Shown: positions 36,521-50,000, counted from the stretch's first letter. The stretch: 64,000 bases of DNA from Fallopia convolvulus (GCA_964016875.1 OZ024724.1:37533786-37597785), one strand, 5' to 3'. The notes: generated from the letters alone by a model not told the origin. Program-made: numbers and translations.

Positions 36521-37290
36521 GTCCGGCCCGGGACCCCACTCAAATCTCGAGGTCTCGTTCGCGACGTTTTTGGACGCAATACCCGAAAATTTCCGAAACC
36601 ACGAAGAGCGTGGCGCATGCCATGAAGTCGCGCTCGCGACGTCATCACGTTGAGGTTGGCGGATTCTCACCTTTTGTAGACAAGATCCAGAGCGCGTCGA
36701 TGTCCAAAGGCTTCCATAGGCCGCAGATGGGGTTCTACGACGGGTCGACAGATCCTGAAGAACATGTGAAGCACTTCGTTGTCCAGATGAACATCAACTC
36801 CTACAACGACGCGATCTTCTTCCGCGTTTTTCCGACCACCCTGGAAACGGCGGCGATGACCTGGTTTATAAGTCTCAAGACCGGGTTTGTGTCCTCGTTC
36901 ACCCAATTGTGCGATGCTTTCATCGCGCACTCCAGTGGTTCAAGGTAGCACAAGAAGAACATGTGGGACCTTCACGACATTGAGCAAGGGGAGAACGAGG
37001 TATTGGGCACCTTTTTCACAAGGTTCACGACCGCGGTTGCGGAGATCGCGCATATCGACGAGGCGTCAGCACGAGACACCCTCATGGGCAACCTATGTCC
37101 TGGGATTTTCAAGAATTATATCTTCCTGAAATGTTCGGATACATACGACAACCTGTGAGCCCGGATCACCGCCCAGATTTACGCCGAGGACGCAGCCAAC
37201 CAAAGCTCTCAACCGAGGACCGACAAGGAAATAGTTGTCGAGGCTAACGGGAAGCCGAAGGTGGGAGTGCCCCCCGCCAAGGATGCATAT

Positions 37291-37335
37291 GTGACACAAT
37301 CCCAAAACCCCGTGAATAACAACAACAACAACAAT

Positions 37336-37367
<32 letters not shown>

Positions 37368-37414
37368 AAAAAACACAATCCCAAAACCCCGTGAATAACA
37401 ACAACAACAACAAT

Positions 37415-37449
<35 letters not shown>

Positions 37450-37475
37450 CCAAAAAAATAACAACAACAATAACA
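37291..37475 (+). repeat. Duplicated (AAC)n tract coding poly-Asn
   Basis: The unit ACAATCCCAAAACCCCGTGAAT followed by a long AAC/AAT run occurs twice (about 37296-37370 and 37376-37460). On the antisense strand the tract gives long Leu/Val/Cys runs that are not genes. Confidence 0.9.
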
Positions 37476-39916
37476 ACATCGGGAGAAACAACGACACCGG
37501 AAGTTGGAACTGCTTTGGAGGGAAGTCGCGAGGTTACAGGGGGAAGGGCGGCCCACTGTACAAACCAAAAGATAAGGGCCAAGGCAACCCCACCTCGGGA
37601 GCCAACAATGTGTCGCAAGGCCAAAGCCAAGCGAGAGCCAACAACATCTAGGACATTCATCAATAGACGCAAGATGACGCCTTTGTCTATTGAAGTTACA
37701 CATCCAACAATTCTGAATTAGCAAATACATGAAATTTCTAACTCTTTGTTGGACTGGGGTATTCCATATCAACTTCCATCTCACCTATCAGAGCAAACTG
37801 ATTCAGTCTCTCTTAGCACCCTCATAGCAAAATTAATTGAAAAGCCTCCTAAGGGAGTTGGGTTTCAAAAGATTTTGTCCTCAACCTCCATATCATCCAA
37901 AACACAGAAAGAAACCAATTTGTTCTTTGTTGGTGGGTCCAACCAAGGTCAAGTAAGAACCAATTCCAAATGCTTCTATTCCAAGCATCGACAATCGACA
38001 TATTGAGCAAATTCTTTGGCACTAATTGAGTAGATAAGTCTATAAGTGGCTTGTCATGGATCCAAAAGTGGGTAGCATGACCATTCCCAATTGACATACG
38101 AAGACCCATAACTAGAACTTCAGCATCGTGGACCACCCCCTTCCAAGATAATAAAAACGTGGAACATGTTTGATCATGTTGATATTTGTACAGTCTTAAC
38201 AATACTTCCCATGTAGGACACGACTCCAAAGGGCATGGGGATGCTGGATCATTCTCCAACAAAGCTTTGCAAGAAGACCTATGTTTGATTGTCTCATAGA
38301 ACGAATGCCAAGGCCACCCTCAAGTTTTGCTTTAGAAATTTTCTCAAGTGAAAGAAGATGCATTTTCTTATTACTAGATGAAGAGCCCCAAACGAACTCG
38401 CATATTTGTTTATCTATGTCATCACAAATTGCATGAGGAATCATGGTTGATTGCATAATGTAGAGCGACAAAATAGATAGGATAGATCTGGCAAGTGTGG
38501 TTCTAAGGGCCATCGAGAGTGAACGAGCCTGCCAACCACCAAGTCTTGAGGACACTCTATCCAACAAAAAATTATATCTATCATTTGTAAGTCGGCCACA
38601 TGCAATTGGTACTTTAGGGTAAGAGCCATGATCATTAGACATGGTGATCTCCAATTCAGCACTTGTATCAACACGCATCGTTGGACGAACTTTTTTAGAG
38701 AACACAACTAAGCTTTTGTTGAAATTGACTCGTTCCCCTAACATGGAGCATAAGAGGTTGAGTCATACTTTTATCATAGAGACTTGACCAACAAATGCTT
38801 GAGGAAAGATAATAAGGTCGTTCGTAAAAAATAGATGAAAAAGAATAACACCCCCAATATTAATCAGTTTCCATCTTCCGCCATCAATCATATCCCGAAT
38901 AATATGAGATAGTTTTTCCACGACTAGAATAAAAGGATAAGGTGATAACAGGTCCTCCTGTCTCACTCCACGAGAAGGTTTGAAAGAGCCATAATTTTCT
39001 ATGTTCCATAGTTACATCATGGTCCCCTCCATCTAGCATCACATGATGACTTTAATAAGTTAGGTTGGGAATTGAGCTTGCATCAGGATGTCCTTGAGGA
39101 AACACCATCACACTCTATCATACACCTTGGATAAATCCACCTTAATCATCATCTATCTAGTCGTTCTATTCGGGGCAGACATGGAATGGATGACTTCTTG
39201 AGTGATGACGACGTTATCAATGATTTGTCTATCGGGAATGAAGCTTGCTTGTGCCGGGGAAACAAGATGCAAAAGAATTCGCTTGAAGCGGTTCACAATA
39301 ACTTTGGTTGTCAACTTGAAGATTACATTGAGAAGTGATATTGGGCAATTATGAGCAGGTTTTGTTGGCCCGTCAATTTTTGCAATTAAACACATCAGTG
39401 CATCCCCAATCTTAGATGGGAGAACGCCACCATGGAGTATGTTAAGCATTGTTATAATAGTTTGTGGGGCGACAATAATCCAGTTGCGCTGATAGAAGGC
39501 TGTAGGATAGTCGTCCAAACCGGGGGCCTTGTACGGTCCAATGTCATTCAACGCCTCCCAAACCTCCGTCCTTAAGAAATCGACTTCAAGAGCAGAGATC
39601 ATAGCTTTGGAAAGCGCTGGGAAAAAGTTATTGATGGTTGGCGACAATTGAATCTCTTGAATAGACGACTCAGTGTACAAACCTTTAAAGAAACATAACA
39701 TCAGGTCTTGCAACTTCTGTTTATCAATTATCCATACGTCCTCATCATCGTGTAAAGCAAGCACTCTATTTTGATTTCGTCTAACCACTCTATATAAGTG
39801 GTAGAATCTTGTTTTTCTATCCCCTTCGATAAGGAAACCGACACAAATATTTCTCTAGCTCGATAATATTATTAGTTGGGTGTGAACAGAGGGATGTCCT
39901 AACACCATTGAAACGA

Positions 39917-40043
39917 GCCCATAATTTCCTTTTTTTGATAAAAGATGTTCCTAAAGACCTCTCGATTCCATTTAAGCGACAAGCCCATAATTTCCTTTTT
40001 TGATAAAAAGAAGTTCCTAAAGGCCTCTCAATTCCATTTAATC
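39917..40043. repeat. Tandem duplication of ~64 bp inside the LINE
   Basis: The block CCCATAATTTCCTTTTTTTGATAAAA...TCCTAAAGACCTCTCGATTCCATTTAA is followed directly by a second copy with a few changes. A local duplication after insertion is likely. Confidence 0.8.
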
Positions 40044-40705
40044 ACCCCCGAAGAGAGCAACGTAAGAGAGGTATCTAAGATGACATCCGAGTTCCATTGA
40101 TCCCCAATAAAATGCTTAAAGTCCTCATGGAGCATCCAAGCTACATGAAATTTGAAAGGGCGGTCTACTTGAGGAGTGTACTGGAACCAACATTGAGGTC
40201 GTCTTTGAGAAGACTTGGGATGCCTGAAGTGTGTTGTCAGATGTATTTTGATCTCGCATGGGGGATCATAGCTGCGTTAAAATCTCTTGTAAGATCCCAT
40301 GGCCGGTTGTTGAGTCTTGCAAAATCTTCTAAATGATCCTAGAGGTCCATCCTTCACGAAGGATTGGGAGCAGCATAAATTGTCCAGAGAAGCCATAGTT
40401 CCTCTCCACTTTGTGCGATCTCAATTGTGATGTGTTGACGATGAAGAGAAATAGGAGTGAAAACCACTTCACAAGTTTTCCAGAGTAGCCAAATACCACC
40501 AAAAAAAAACATCAACCTCGATTCGCAACATGCCATCATAGTCAATGCAGCCGCAAATCTCATCTGCCCGCTCACCACTAATTTGTGGTTCCACGAGCGA
40601 GATAACACTCAAGTTGTTGATGTGTAAGAGCTCGTGCAAGGAGTTCATGAATCTAATATTCCCTGTGCCACGAACGTTCCAAATAAGAATACTAATGTCC
40701 TTCAT

Positions 40706-40857
40706 ATTTAGCCCGACTCGACCCGCAACCCGCAAAATATAAAAAATCGACCCGCGAGACGACCCGCACGGGTCACGAGTCGACCCGCAACCCGCAAATT
40801 GCGGGTCGGGTCGGGTCAGTGCGGGTCACGGACGACCCGACCCGTTCAACACCCCTA
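40706..40857. mobile_element. Short CCCGCA-repeat element with a TAGGGGTGTT-type end
   Basis: About 150 bp of GACCCGCAACCCGC-type units interrupt the LINE between ORF1 and ORF2. The right end, CAACACCCCTA, matches the terminus of the hAT-like element at 4790-5578. The left end lacks the matching repeat and no 8-bp target duplication was found, so it looks truncated. Confidence 0.5.
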
Positions 40858-41598
40858 CTTTTAGTTGCTCATCAGATTGGGAAGTGTGTTCATCCACCGA
40901 TTCTAGGTCTTGCATTAAAGGGCATTCCCCTTCATTATGTACCACACATCCACATTTGAAACATAACATACGGATATCCTCGTATTGAATCGGCCATGTA
41001 TGTCTTTGGAAGTGAACTTTGGATAGCATTGACTTATTGAGAACAATTTCCGCACTAATCGAGCAAACCGTCCTCTGTCCACTGCCTTTGTTGTACGATC
41101 AATATGGGCGACATGACCAATTAAACGACCAAGCCGTAAGAATCTGCTTCTTATCCGTGAAGGGATCAAAGTTCGGTCGTGAGATAATTATCCTCAATCA
41201 TCCATGGACCTTGCGTGAGGACGTGGTTATAGTCGTCCTCGTTGGTGAACTTGGTAACAAAGTGCGCATTTCCAATATCCACCAAAGTCAGTTTGCCTTT
41301 GAGCTCCCACTTTTGCTCGAGTTTGCACTTGATTGTTGTGTAGCTCGGACCTCGGTCAAACATATGCACAATCAAAGATCGAGCCCATGGGCGTCGTAGT
41401 TCCTGTTTCTCTTCCGAGGTTAGAGTTATAGTTGGGCATATTGGGTACTCATCAATGACATCGGTGTCATCATCTTTGTCATATAGATCCGGTCGTTTCG
41501 CCCAAACGTCCATTTCAAATGAGGGGATATGACTATCAGACCATTTTGCCACCATATCTCTGAAAGAGAAGGGTTGATTACTTGATTTTAGGCCATAA

Positions 41599-43444
41599 CT
41601 AGGTGATGACCCGTACCTTGTACGGGGACGTTTGGGCGTTATTTAATTAATAATTATTTTGTATATAAATTTTTTTACTACATCGAATGAAAATATTATT
41701 ATATAAGTAACTTCCAACTATCATCAATTTTTCATCTATAAAATAATAATACTCCAAATTCTTTTGTCAAATATAAATTTTCTTTTTAGACTTTTACCTT
41801 GCAAAAGAAATCCAAAAGGTTAATATTAAAATTTTAAGATAGAAATCAATATGTAAATTTTTCTATTCCAAAAGTTATTACATTGAATTTTTCACAATTA
41901 TAAATCTCTATTTGAAAATAAATATTAATAATATCCATATTCTCATGTTTAAAAAGAGGGTATATAAAACAACTAAAAATTACAAAATATAATTTAGCAA
42001 CTACACTTTTCATAGTATTATTTAATTAAATAAGATAAATACAAAAACACATAAAATTAATATATTATTTTTTTATATTAAAAATAAAAAAGTAATTAAA
42101 ATCAATATATCTATTATCTAATAGGCTAATCTTATGAAATAAATCAAATTAAAATAACACTACAGTAAATTTCATAATATAATTAAAATCAATATATCTA
42201 TTATCTAATAGTCTATTTGGAAATAAAATATTTGCTTTAGTTTAATCCATATTTTTTTTACATAATAAGATAAGATAAGATAATAGAAAATTTTCAATAT
42301 TCAAGTTTGCTTGTCAAGTCATCACAAATAAAAATAATAATCAAAAAGTTTTCTTATTAATTTCTTTATTTATGTGTATGCTAAAATAAAAATATTTCCT
42401 TATTTATATTTTCCTTTCATGCGATTATATAGATCATAGTGAGTATTTTTTTTAATTTTCCATCTATTTTGCAAAGCTATTATAAATAAAATACATATTT
42501 TTGGCAAGTTTTATTCTTAACCATGCATAACCAATTAAATAATTTAAGCAACTATTTTATTTATAGGAAATTAATATCATGATTGAATTTTCCTAATAAC
42601 TATTTATGGAAATTAAACTAAAACATATTAAATGAATGCCGAACGAAATTTGTGTTATAGAAGGATCTTTCGTTAGAATATTAATGGACTTTAGTTGATT
42701 AAAAACATAAAATAATATTATGTTACAAATATATTTAGGGTTAAAGATAATATGTTATCTTTTTAGTAATGTATTCATATTAACAATTTTTTTTAAAGAT
42801 ATACTTTTTGAAATTTTAATATGATGGCATAATAATAGATTTAATGTATTATTTTAATTAATGGGGTGATGTGGCGCAATGTTGTGGCAGAATTTGCTGC
42901 CGATTTAGTATATAGTAATAAATATATAGTAATAGATAGATAGTAGAATATTTTTTGAATATATCTAATTATATATATTTACATATATATAATTAGATAT
43001 ATTTTAGTAATTAAATTTAATATCTTGATGATGTTTTCTATCTATATTGCTAAAGGCGTCATAAATTAAATAAATATTTTTGCAATCACGTTATCATCCT
43101 TAACCATAGCCAATAAAATAATTTAAACAACTATTATATTTATAGGAATTACTAATAGATTTAAATTTAACAACATTTAAAAAAAGATATATTCTTGAAA
43201 TTTTAATATGGTGGTAAGAAAATAAATTTAATGTACTATTTTAATGAATGGGATGATGTGTCGCAATATAGTTGCAGAATTTGCTTCCGCTTTAATATAT
43301 AGTTATGATAGATAGATAGATAGATGTTTATTTGGAGATAATTTTTTTGAATAATTAACTATAAAAAACTATTATTTTGATGAAAGGGTGATGTGACGCA
43401 ATATGCTGGCAGAAATTGCTCCGGCTTTAGTTATTAGTAATAGA
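41599..43444 (-). mobile_element. Non-autonomous Helitron, copy 2, inserted in LINE ORF1
   Basis: On the minus strand it starts TCTATTACTAATAACTAAAGCC. It ends with a hairpin (CCCGTAC-AAG-GTACGGG), then TCATCAC and CTAG, lying exactly between A and T. Removing 1846 bp leaves the LINE ORF1 frame continuous, which fixes both ends independently. The interior is AT-rich without Rep/helicase. It holds three diverged copies of the 5'-end module (near 42860-42940, 43240-43325 and 43370-43444). Confidence 0.85.
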
Positions 43445-43610
43445 TACGGCTTGAGTAAGTTGTTGTGCTTCAGATAAAGAGGGAAAGGAGATGACATTTG
43501 GTTAAGTGAACGAAGTAGTAGCATGAAAGAGGGAATTATTGAAATCTCTATGGGTTGGGATCGACAACAATGGAAATATATGGTTAGACGGGGGATCGTC
43601 AATTTTCATG

Positions 43611-44021
43611 GAACTCGAATCTGGGAACCCCAGAGGTCCCCTAGGCCGACGCTGGCGAGCGGAAGAAACTTATGTGTTTTTCTTTTTTTCGCTCTTAAAA
43701 AAACCCCAGAGGTCCCATATTGCCTGGCACACAGGCAATATGGCATTGCTAATTGATGATTGGATTCAATCCAAAAAATAAACAAATTTGATGCTTAGAT
43801 CGTGAACGTCCATGAAGAGCATGCCCACCCAATTCAACGGCTCAGATGAGCTCTTTGTTTTTTTTAGTGTTTTTCTTTTTTTTTTCGCTCTTAAAAATAT
43901 TTCTCCGCTCCCGTCGTCCCTTTCTCTCACCTCCAATTCAAAACCCTAATTTCGGTGGCTACGCCTACGCGCTCTCTCCTCCCCTCTCTCCCTCCTGTAT
44001 CCTGGGAACTACCGACGATTG
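43611..44021 (+). promoter_or_regulatory. Promoter and 5' leader region of the NUP1 gene
   Basis: It contains an 11-bp perfect inverted repeat (CCATATTGCCT at 43715-43725 and AGGCAATATGG at 43733-43743) and a duplicated TTTTTCGCTCTTAAAA word (about 43685 and 43880). A CT-rich leader leads to ATG 44022. No clear TATA box. Confidence 0.5.
43941..43949 (+). promoter_or_regulatory. Telo-box AAACCCTAA
   Basis: A perfect telo-box about 75 bp before the NUP1 start. The motif is common near the start of plant genes for translation, replication and other growth-linked functions; its effect here is inferred. Confidence 0.45.
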
Positions 44022-47000
44022 ATGGCGACGGCGGCGGGCGACTCAACTGCTTACAGCGGAGGAGCTGGTGGCAAGTTCCGGAGAAGGCCTTTCCGGAGAC
44101 CCCCAACGACGCCGTATGATCGACCGCCGACAGCGCTGCGAAACACTCGGAGGAACGACGACAATAGCAGCAGCCGTGGCTGGCTTTCTAGAATTGTCGA
44201 TCCAGCTTCGAAGCTCATCACCGCAAGCGCTCACAAGCTCTTCTCTTCTGTCTTCCGCAAACGCCTTCTCCCCCCTCCTCCTCAGCCCTCTCGAGGTCTG
44301 TTGGTTTTGATTTGTTTTTATTTGTTATGGTTTTATTATGTAAATCTTTGTTTAATAGATTCTTTATTTGGGCGTTAAAATGCTCAAAGAATTTTCGAAC
44401 CTACCACATTCTTTGGCATATATTTTTCTGTTTTAGCTGGATTCTGAGTGTTAATTTACCGCGTTTGCTTCTTAATTGGGAGTAGTGATGGCAATTCTTA
44501 CGACTTTGTTCTTTGGAGATTTAGGAGAGTAACTCTGCGACTTGCATGGATTTGGTTAAGTGAGAGTATATACAATGGCTGTGAGAAGTCTTATTCTTTT
44601 TGTTCCTACATCAATAGGAAAGAAATTACACAATACATGACAATTTTTACAAAGTTGGAATTCATGTGTAGTACTGCTGCTATGTTGCAGACTATAGTTT
44701 GGAGGAAATGATTCTTTAAGGTTTCTCTAAAAGAATAGTCTGTTTGTGCTTAATTTCCCACATATTATGCTTTATTGCTCCCCCTCCTAATGCTCATAGT
44801 CATGCTCCAGTTAGATCATAAACTTTCTGTCAGTATCACACAACTAACAATAACATCAACCCAGTGTTAACCCACCTCAGGCGGGATCTGGGTGGCCATG
44901 ATGTACACACCCTTGCCCTATAAAATCGAGAGGGTGTATGAACAAGTTCCAAGTATTATCATTGCCCGGAAGACCTAAGGAAAACTAAAATTCACCTATG
45001 TGACAATGATAACCGAATCTAGTTAGAATGCACCAAAATTGATATAGGGGTTATATCCATCTCAACGACATTCTATAAAAGCCAATGAGCATGAGGATGC
45101 GCCCCATGAACTTTCTGTCAGTATATCTTATGCAATTACTTCTATGTACTTTCTGTACGTTGTTTTTTTTTGTTCACTGTTTTTTTTCGTACTCTGATCG
45201 CTTTGCTGATCATGTCTTTCGTTTATGTATCTTCTACTTGTCATTGTGCTGATTACGATTGTTCTAATTCAAATCACTCATCCCTCTATATCTGGCTGTT
45301 GACCTATTGTAAATCTGATTTTCTATGAATCTAGAAAACTACTGAGCTATTTGATACGATTTTAGTTGTCAAATGCATTTTCTACTTCTATGTAGATTAG
45401 TGAAGATGCACGTTAAGAGGTGGATTCCATGAAATTAGCATGGGAAATGTTGTATTTGAAAGTAATTGACTAATTGTATGAGGTACTAATGACCTTTCGT
45501 TGGTATGGATTTATTGTTATGAAAGAATTGTTATTTTGGAAGCTATTATTTTATGGCTGAATGATTCAGGAGTATCATCACTAATATGTTTGTGCTCTAG
45601 AAGCTCATATGAGGAAATGGTGCCAAGATTATTTATGATGTATCCTTTTCATTGTGAAAGCATTATACATTGATAGTTCACAAATGTTTGTTCATTGACA
45701 TGATCTCGACTTTGTTGAGAAGTTAAAAATCAAATAATTAAGATACTGGTAGTTGATTCTTTTGTATTTTTGGTGTAATGATAGTGAAACGCAATAGCTC
45801 TTATGATAAGCAATAAAGATTCTAATTGGCGGTATTAATAAGACACTCTAGGAATTAATATTGAAGCTTGATGACTTTGCTGGTATTTATATATCCAAGT
45901 GTTTAAGTTCGTACATAATTATCTATCAGTTAATGTAGACTTCCTATGTCTTTCAATAGACAGTTATAAGAATTATCTTTGGGGAGAATCTTTGTATTAT
46001 TCCCCATATGGTGGATACCTTTTTTTATTTAACTTACATCAGTTTAGCTGATTTGACTACCATATGGTGTCATGCCAATATATTGGTATCTGCTCTTGCT
46101 TCACAGTTTGCATCCTTGCCAATCAAGCTCTTCCTCCAATCAAAGAATGTTTCTGTTAAATTACTCTCTTTCCTTCTGATACATGATACATTAAGGATCA
46201 TTTTGTTTGCTGAAACTTTCCTAACATGTTTCCATTTAATCAGATGAAGAAGTGGAACCTTTGGAGAATCATCTAGGAGATGCAATGACTGTAAGCTCAG
46301 AAATTCAATTCCTTTTTTTATTGGTTAATAAATAAGCTTAAATGGCTTTTAATAAATATTTCATGCATGATTTCACAAGTTTCCGCATTTGAATAATTTG
46401 CTTAATGGCTGTGTCAGTACCCATCTTATGTAATAATCTTTTGTCCTTGCATATTGGTTGTGTTCAAGGTTTTCAAATCTGATTTTGGTTCTCTAATTTA
46501 CTTATTGATTGATTCAGTACTAGTGAGTGCCTATAATGTCAAGCATGTAAACTATGAGTGCCCGTTATTATGTCAAATATGTAGACTTTAATATCAAATG
46601 GTTTTTAATGCATATGCTTGGTCATTTAGTCATCCCAGACTCCCAATATTGATTATAGTACCATGGACTTCCCTGTCAAGTTCTTTGGTAGAATTCTAGA
46701 AGTTGATTGGCACCATACCTTTGTCCCTGGAAACAAATCCTCTCACTGCTACTAAAGGAGAAACACTGTTGCTATGCAACAAATTGATTTTTCCTTATTT
46801 GGTTTTCCTCTCACTCTTTCAGTGTGTTTTATCCATGCAATGCCAGATTTGCAAAGTTCATTTATCTTGCACTAAGAGCTTTCTTGATGCATGTTTGTCA
46901 ATGTACGTGATGCACTAGCTGATTGTATTTGTGTATTAAAGATTTAAAGGTACTTTGATGGCCTTGTTTGGAAAATATATGATTATTATCATGTTTCTCA

Positions 47001-50000
47001 TTGAACAAGAACTTGTACTAGTACCATTAACCTTGGTATGTACATGCTGAATGAAAAGTCTTTAGAAGAAAGAATTGAAAAGGAGCTCAAGTGAAAGGAT
47101 GGCTGTGAATTATGCTCCTTAACTTCAAAATATGCCAATCCCTTCCACTTCAAATTTGAAAATTGCCAATGAAATTGATGTAAAAATTATGTTGGTCCTA
47201 ATCTATATGTCATGCTATAATCTATAATACATCGTTGAAAAAGCTTATCCCCAAGCATTGTGATGATGTCCCCTACATGACATATCTAATAGATCTTTTC
47301 TAGAATATTTTTTATCTTCCTTTAGGTAAGGCTGTTGCCTACAAACCTTCATGCATGTATTGATTTATTCTTCATATTTATTTTATCTGGGCTTTACTGT
47401 TTTTATATACAGTGATTTGTTGCTTTATAATGTTGTTTAGGCCAAAAAAAGTGTTTATAATTTGTTGCTTATAATGTTGTTTAGGTAAGTGCTTAATTTT
47501 ATTATGACACATTCTCCTGCTGTCCAACAAAGATCTGTTTTAAGGCCTTAAGTTGAAATGTGAAAGACATTTGATGGATTAGGACTTCATCATGCCAATA
47601 GAATTAACAACATATATATGGTCCATTTCATCTGTATCCCAAAGCTGGAGACTTGTTTGTTAGAGACACCTTTAGATATGAAGGATAAAAGGACCATGTT
47701 TTGACCTACGATATTTTCCGAAAACTACTGATTGTGTAGGAAATCAAGTGTTACTTGATTAGCTTTTATATTTTCTATTTCACTGTTTGCCTTGGAGTCT
47801 GTCCTTTCACCCATGCCGTGTACTGCTGATAGTTGTTTTACTCATTAAATTATTAACTGGTGGCTGTTTATTTTACTTTATTTAGGAGGCTCCTAGGATC
47901 CAAGAAAGTGATATGATTGAAGGGAACACACACAGTGGTTCCATGACAGACGGAGTTACGGAACTCATGGATATATTAAAGCAGAAGACATTTACAAGGC
48001 CAGTCTTTGTTTTATTGATCATGTGTAAATCACCCTCTATATAGGTCTTATTGTTGGATGCATAGAACTTGTAGATTCTCAATGTTATGTAGAATAAATT
48101 TTTTTCTATTCCTTGACAACTTGCTCACTTTGTTTTTTCATATTTGCATAATCTCCTAGCTATAATTTGTCAGTGCTTGACTTGTCATCATGTTTGTTCA
48201 TTTTACATTTGTTTGTGCAATTCCATGTAGAATGTCCCTCTCAGATCCATGGGTTAGGGAACGCCTTTTCTGAAATTGTGCTTTTCCATGTTGCATAATA
48301 TACTGTGTATTGCCATCATTTATCAGAAAATTTTGAAACATTGTTGTTAATCCCGTGATAGTTGGTCATGCATTTCTTTCCTTGTCAATAATGATATATC
48401 TTCCCTTTCTTTTGTTCTGATCTATAAACATGCTATTGTTGTGCAGGTCTGAGATAGATCGTCTTATGGTACTATTGCATTCCAGAAAAGTGGACAATAC
48501 TGCCACCGAAGGGCAGCGGAGGGTTGAGTTGACATCATCTGAGCCTTCAGCTAGTCATTCTAGGCAAAACAATCTCCGTGGCACTGCTTTTGAGAACAGG
48601 TTTAGTCATTCTGGTGTTTCAAGAAATGACTTGACCCCTGCAGTTAGATCAAATGTAGGGTAGACTTGTGCCATCTATTGTATCTTTGTTTATTCATCTT
48701 TTGATTTTGGATGGGTTATTATGCTGCTGGTAGTTTAATGGTGCAACTGTGCATGCTTGTTTTAGGTCAATGTTGATGATGTTGCTGCGCCCAATGAGCT
48801 TTCAAAAGCATACATCAGTAGCATGTCCACTAGAGTCTCCCCATCTACGTTAGGTCCTCATAGCCGAGCAGTTAGGGAAGAAACTCCAGGTTTTGCAACA
48901 CATAATTTGCATAGACCCAGTGTGTCTACTGTGCAGACACCCTCGAGTCCTGCAAGAACTTCTCATAATGAATTTGTTGTACCAAGGTCTCGGGGCAGAT
49001 CGGCAATATATAACATGGCTCGTACTCCATATTCCAGGGTTCAGCCAACTGCGACTAAGGTTTCTGCCTTTTTCTGTTCATTTACTCTCGGCTAGCTTTT
49101 TACTTTTATCAACCTTTTGTTTTGTTTCTTCTTCTTTTTTTTTTTTTTAACTTAAGGTTCTTCCTTTGCAGGTTTTAGGAATGAGCAATGATGCTTTGGA
49201 CGGACAATCTTTGTTGTCGTCGCAGAAGGTACTAGGCGATCTCCAGTTTGCAATGTCAAAGTTCATATTGTTTCCTTGCTTATGTCAGTCTTCTTTTTTG
49301 GTTGGTAGGCTCTCAAGCGAAGGAGTTCTGTTCTTGAAAATGATATTGGTACTGCTGGTCCTATAAGAAAAATTCGGCAAAAACCAAATCTTCTCTATCC
49401 AAAAACTTTCACTAATGCAACTCCTTCAGGGATAGGTGAAGCTTCTTCCTCAAAATCACATGAAGATAAGGGTGAGAAAGGTCCTATTTCAAGCTCGCAT
49501 GTATCTTCAAAGTCTATAGAGATGGGTCAAAGAATACTACAGCAACTGGAGAAGTTGACCCCTCCAAGGGAAAGCTCTAATGAGAACAAACCGGGATTTT
49601 CAGGAGGCATGTCTGGCATGGAGCTGACACCCTCCATGCTCAGTGGACAGGCTCGCAAAAGCTTGGAAACAGTAGATACACTAAAGTATCTACAGAGTGA
49701 TGAATTATCTAGAAAGATAGTGGATTCATGGGATTCTGTAGGTGAAGCTCAAGATTCTACCCCTAAGGGTCAGGGTAAGTTTTATTACAGTAGCAGCAAC
49801 GTGACGGTGAATTCATCAAGTAAAGTTTATTCTGAAAATGATAAAGCAAGGATTACAGATAATGATGTTATGGCTATTACAAAGAATACCACTCCTGTGG
49901 TTTTAAAGTCAGCTGTTGATGCTTCCAAAAGGAGTCCGGGTTTTCAGATGAGTGCATATGAGGTACTTTACAAGCTGCATCTTGCTTACCGTTTTTAGGG

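Larger units (their letters stand above)
36127..37655 (+). pseudogene. Tat-type gypsy gag, stops and frameshifts, truncated
   Basis: A Pro/Tyr-rich N-terminal part (36127 to about 36530) is followed by a capsid-type Retrotrans_gag domain (FYDGSTDPEEHVKHFVVQMN, about 36731-36790, then TTLETAAMTWFISL). An in-frame stop falls at about 36945 (SGSR*HKKNMWDLHDIEQGENE). More gag follows to about 37160, then a poly-Asn tract and a Gly/Asn-rich tail. At about 37655 the sequence passes directly into the 3' end of a minus-strand LINE; protease, RT and integrase are gone. Confidence 0.8.
37656..43610 (-). mobile_element. LINE, minus strand, decayed and split by a Helitron
   Basis: Reading leftward, the ORF1-type protein starts near 43602. 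It is interrupted at 43445/41598 by the Helitron and resumes in the same frame at 41597, continuing to a DUF4283-like region (about 41555-41166) and a CCHC knuckle (CFKCGCVVHNEGEC, about 40960). ORF2 starts near 40705 with the endonuclease block ISILIWNVRGTGN. Reverse transcriptase covers about 39790-38760 (KAPGLDDYPTAFYQ, PISLLNVIFKL, QASFIPDRQI; the active-site box is degenerate). The zf-RVT-like end runs to about 37850. Many stops and frameshifts make it inactive. A small CCCGA-type element sits at 40706-40857. Confidence 0.8.

Noticed and set aside
37093..37784. Minus-strand frames with long Leu, Val or Cys runs
   Set aside because: They are the antisense of the (AAC)n poly-Asn tract and have no other protein features.
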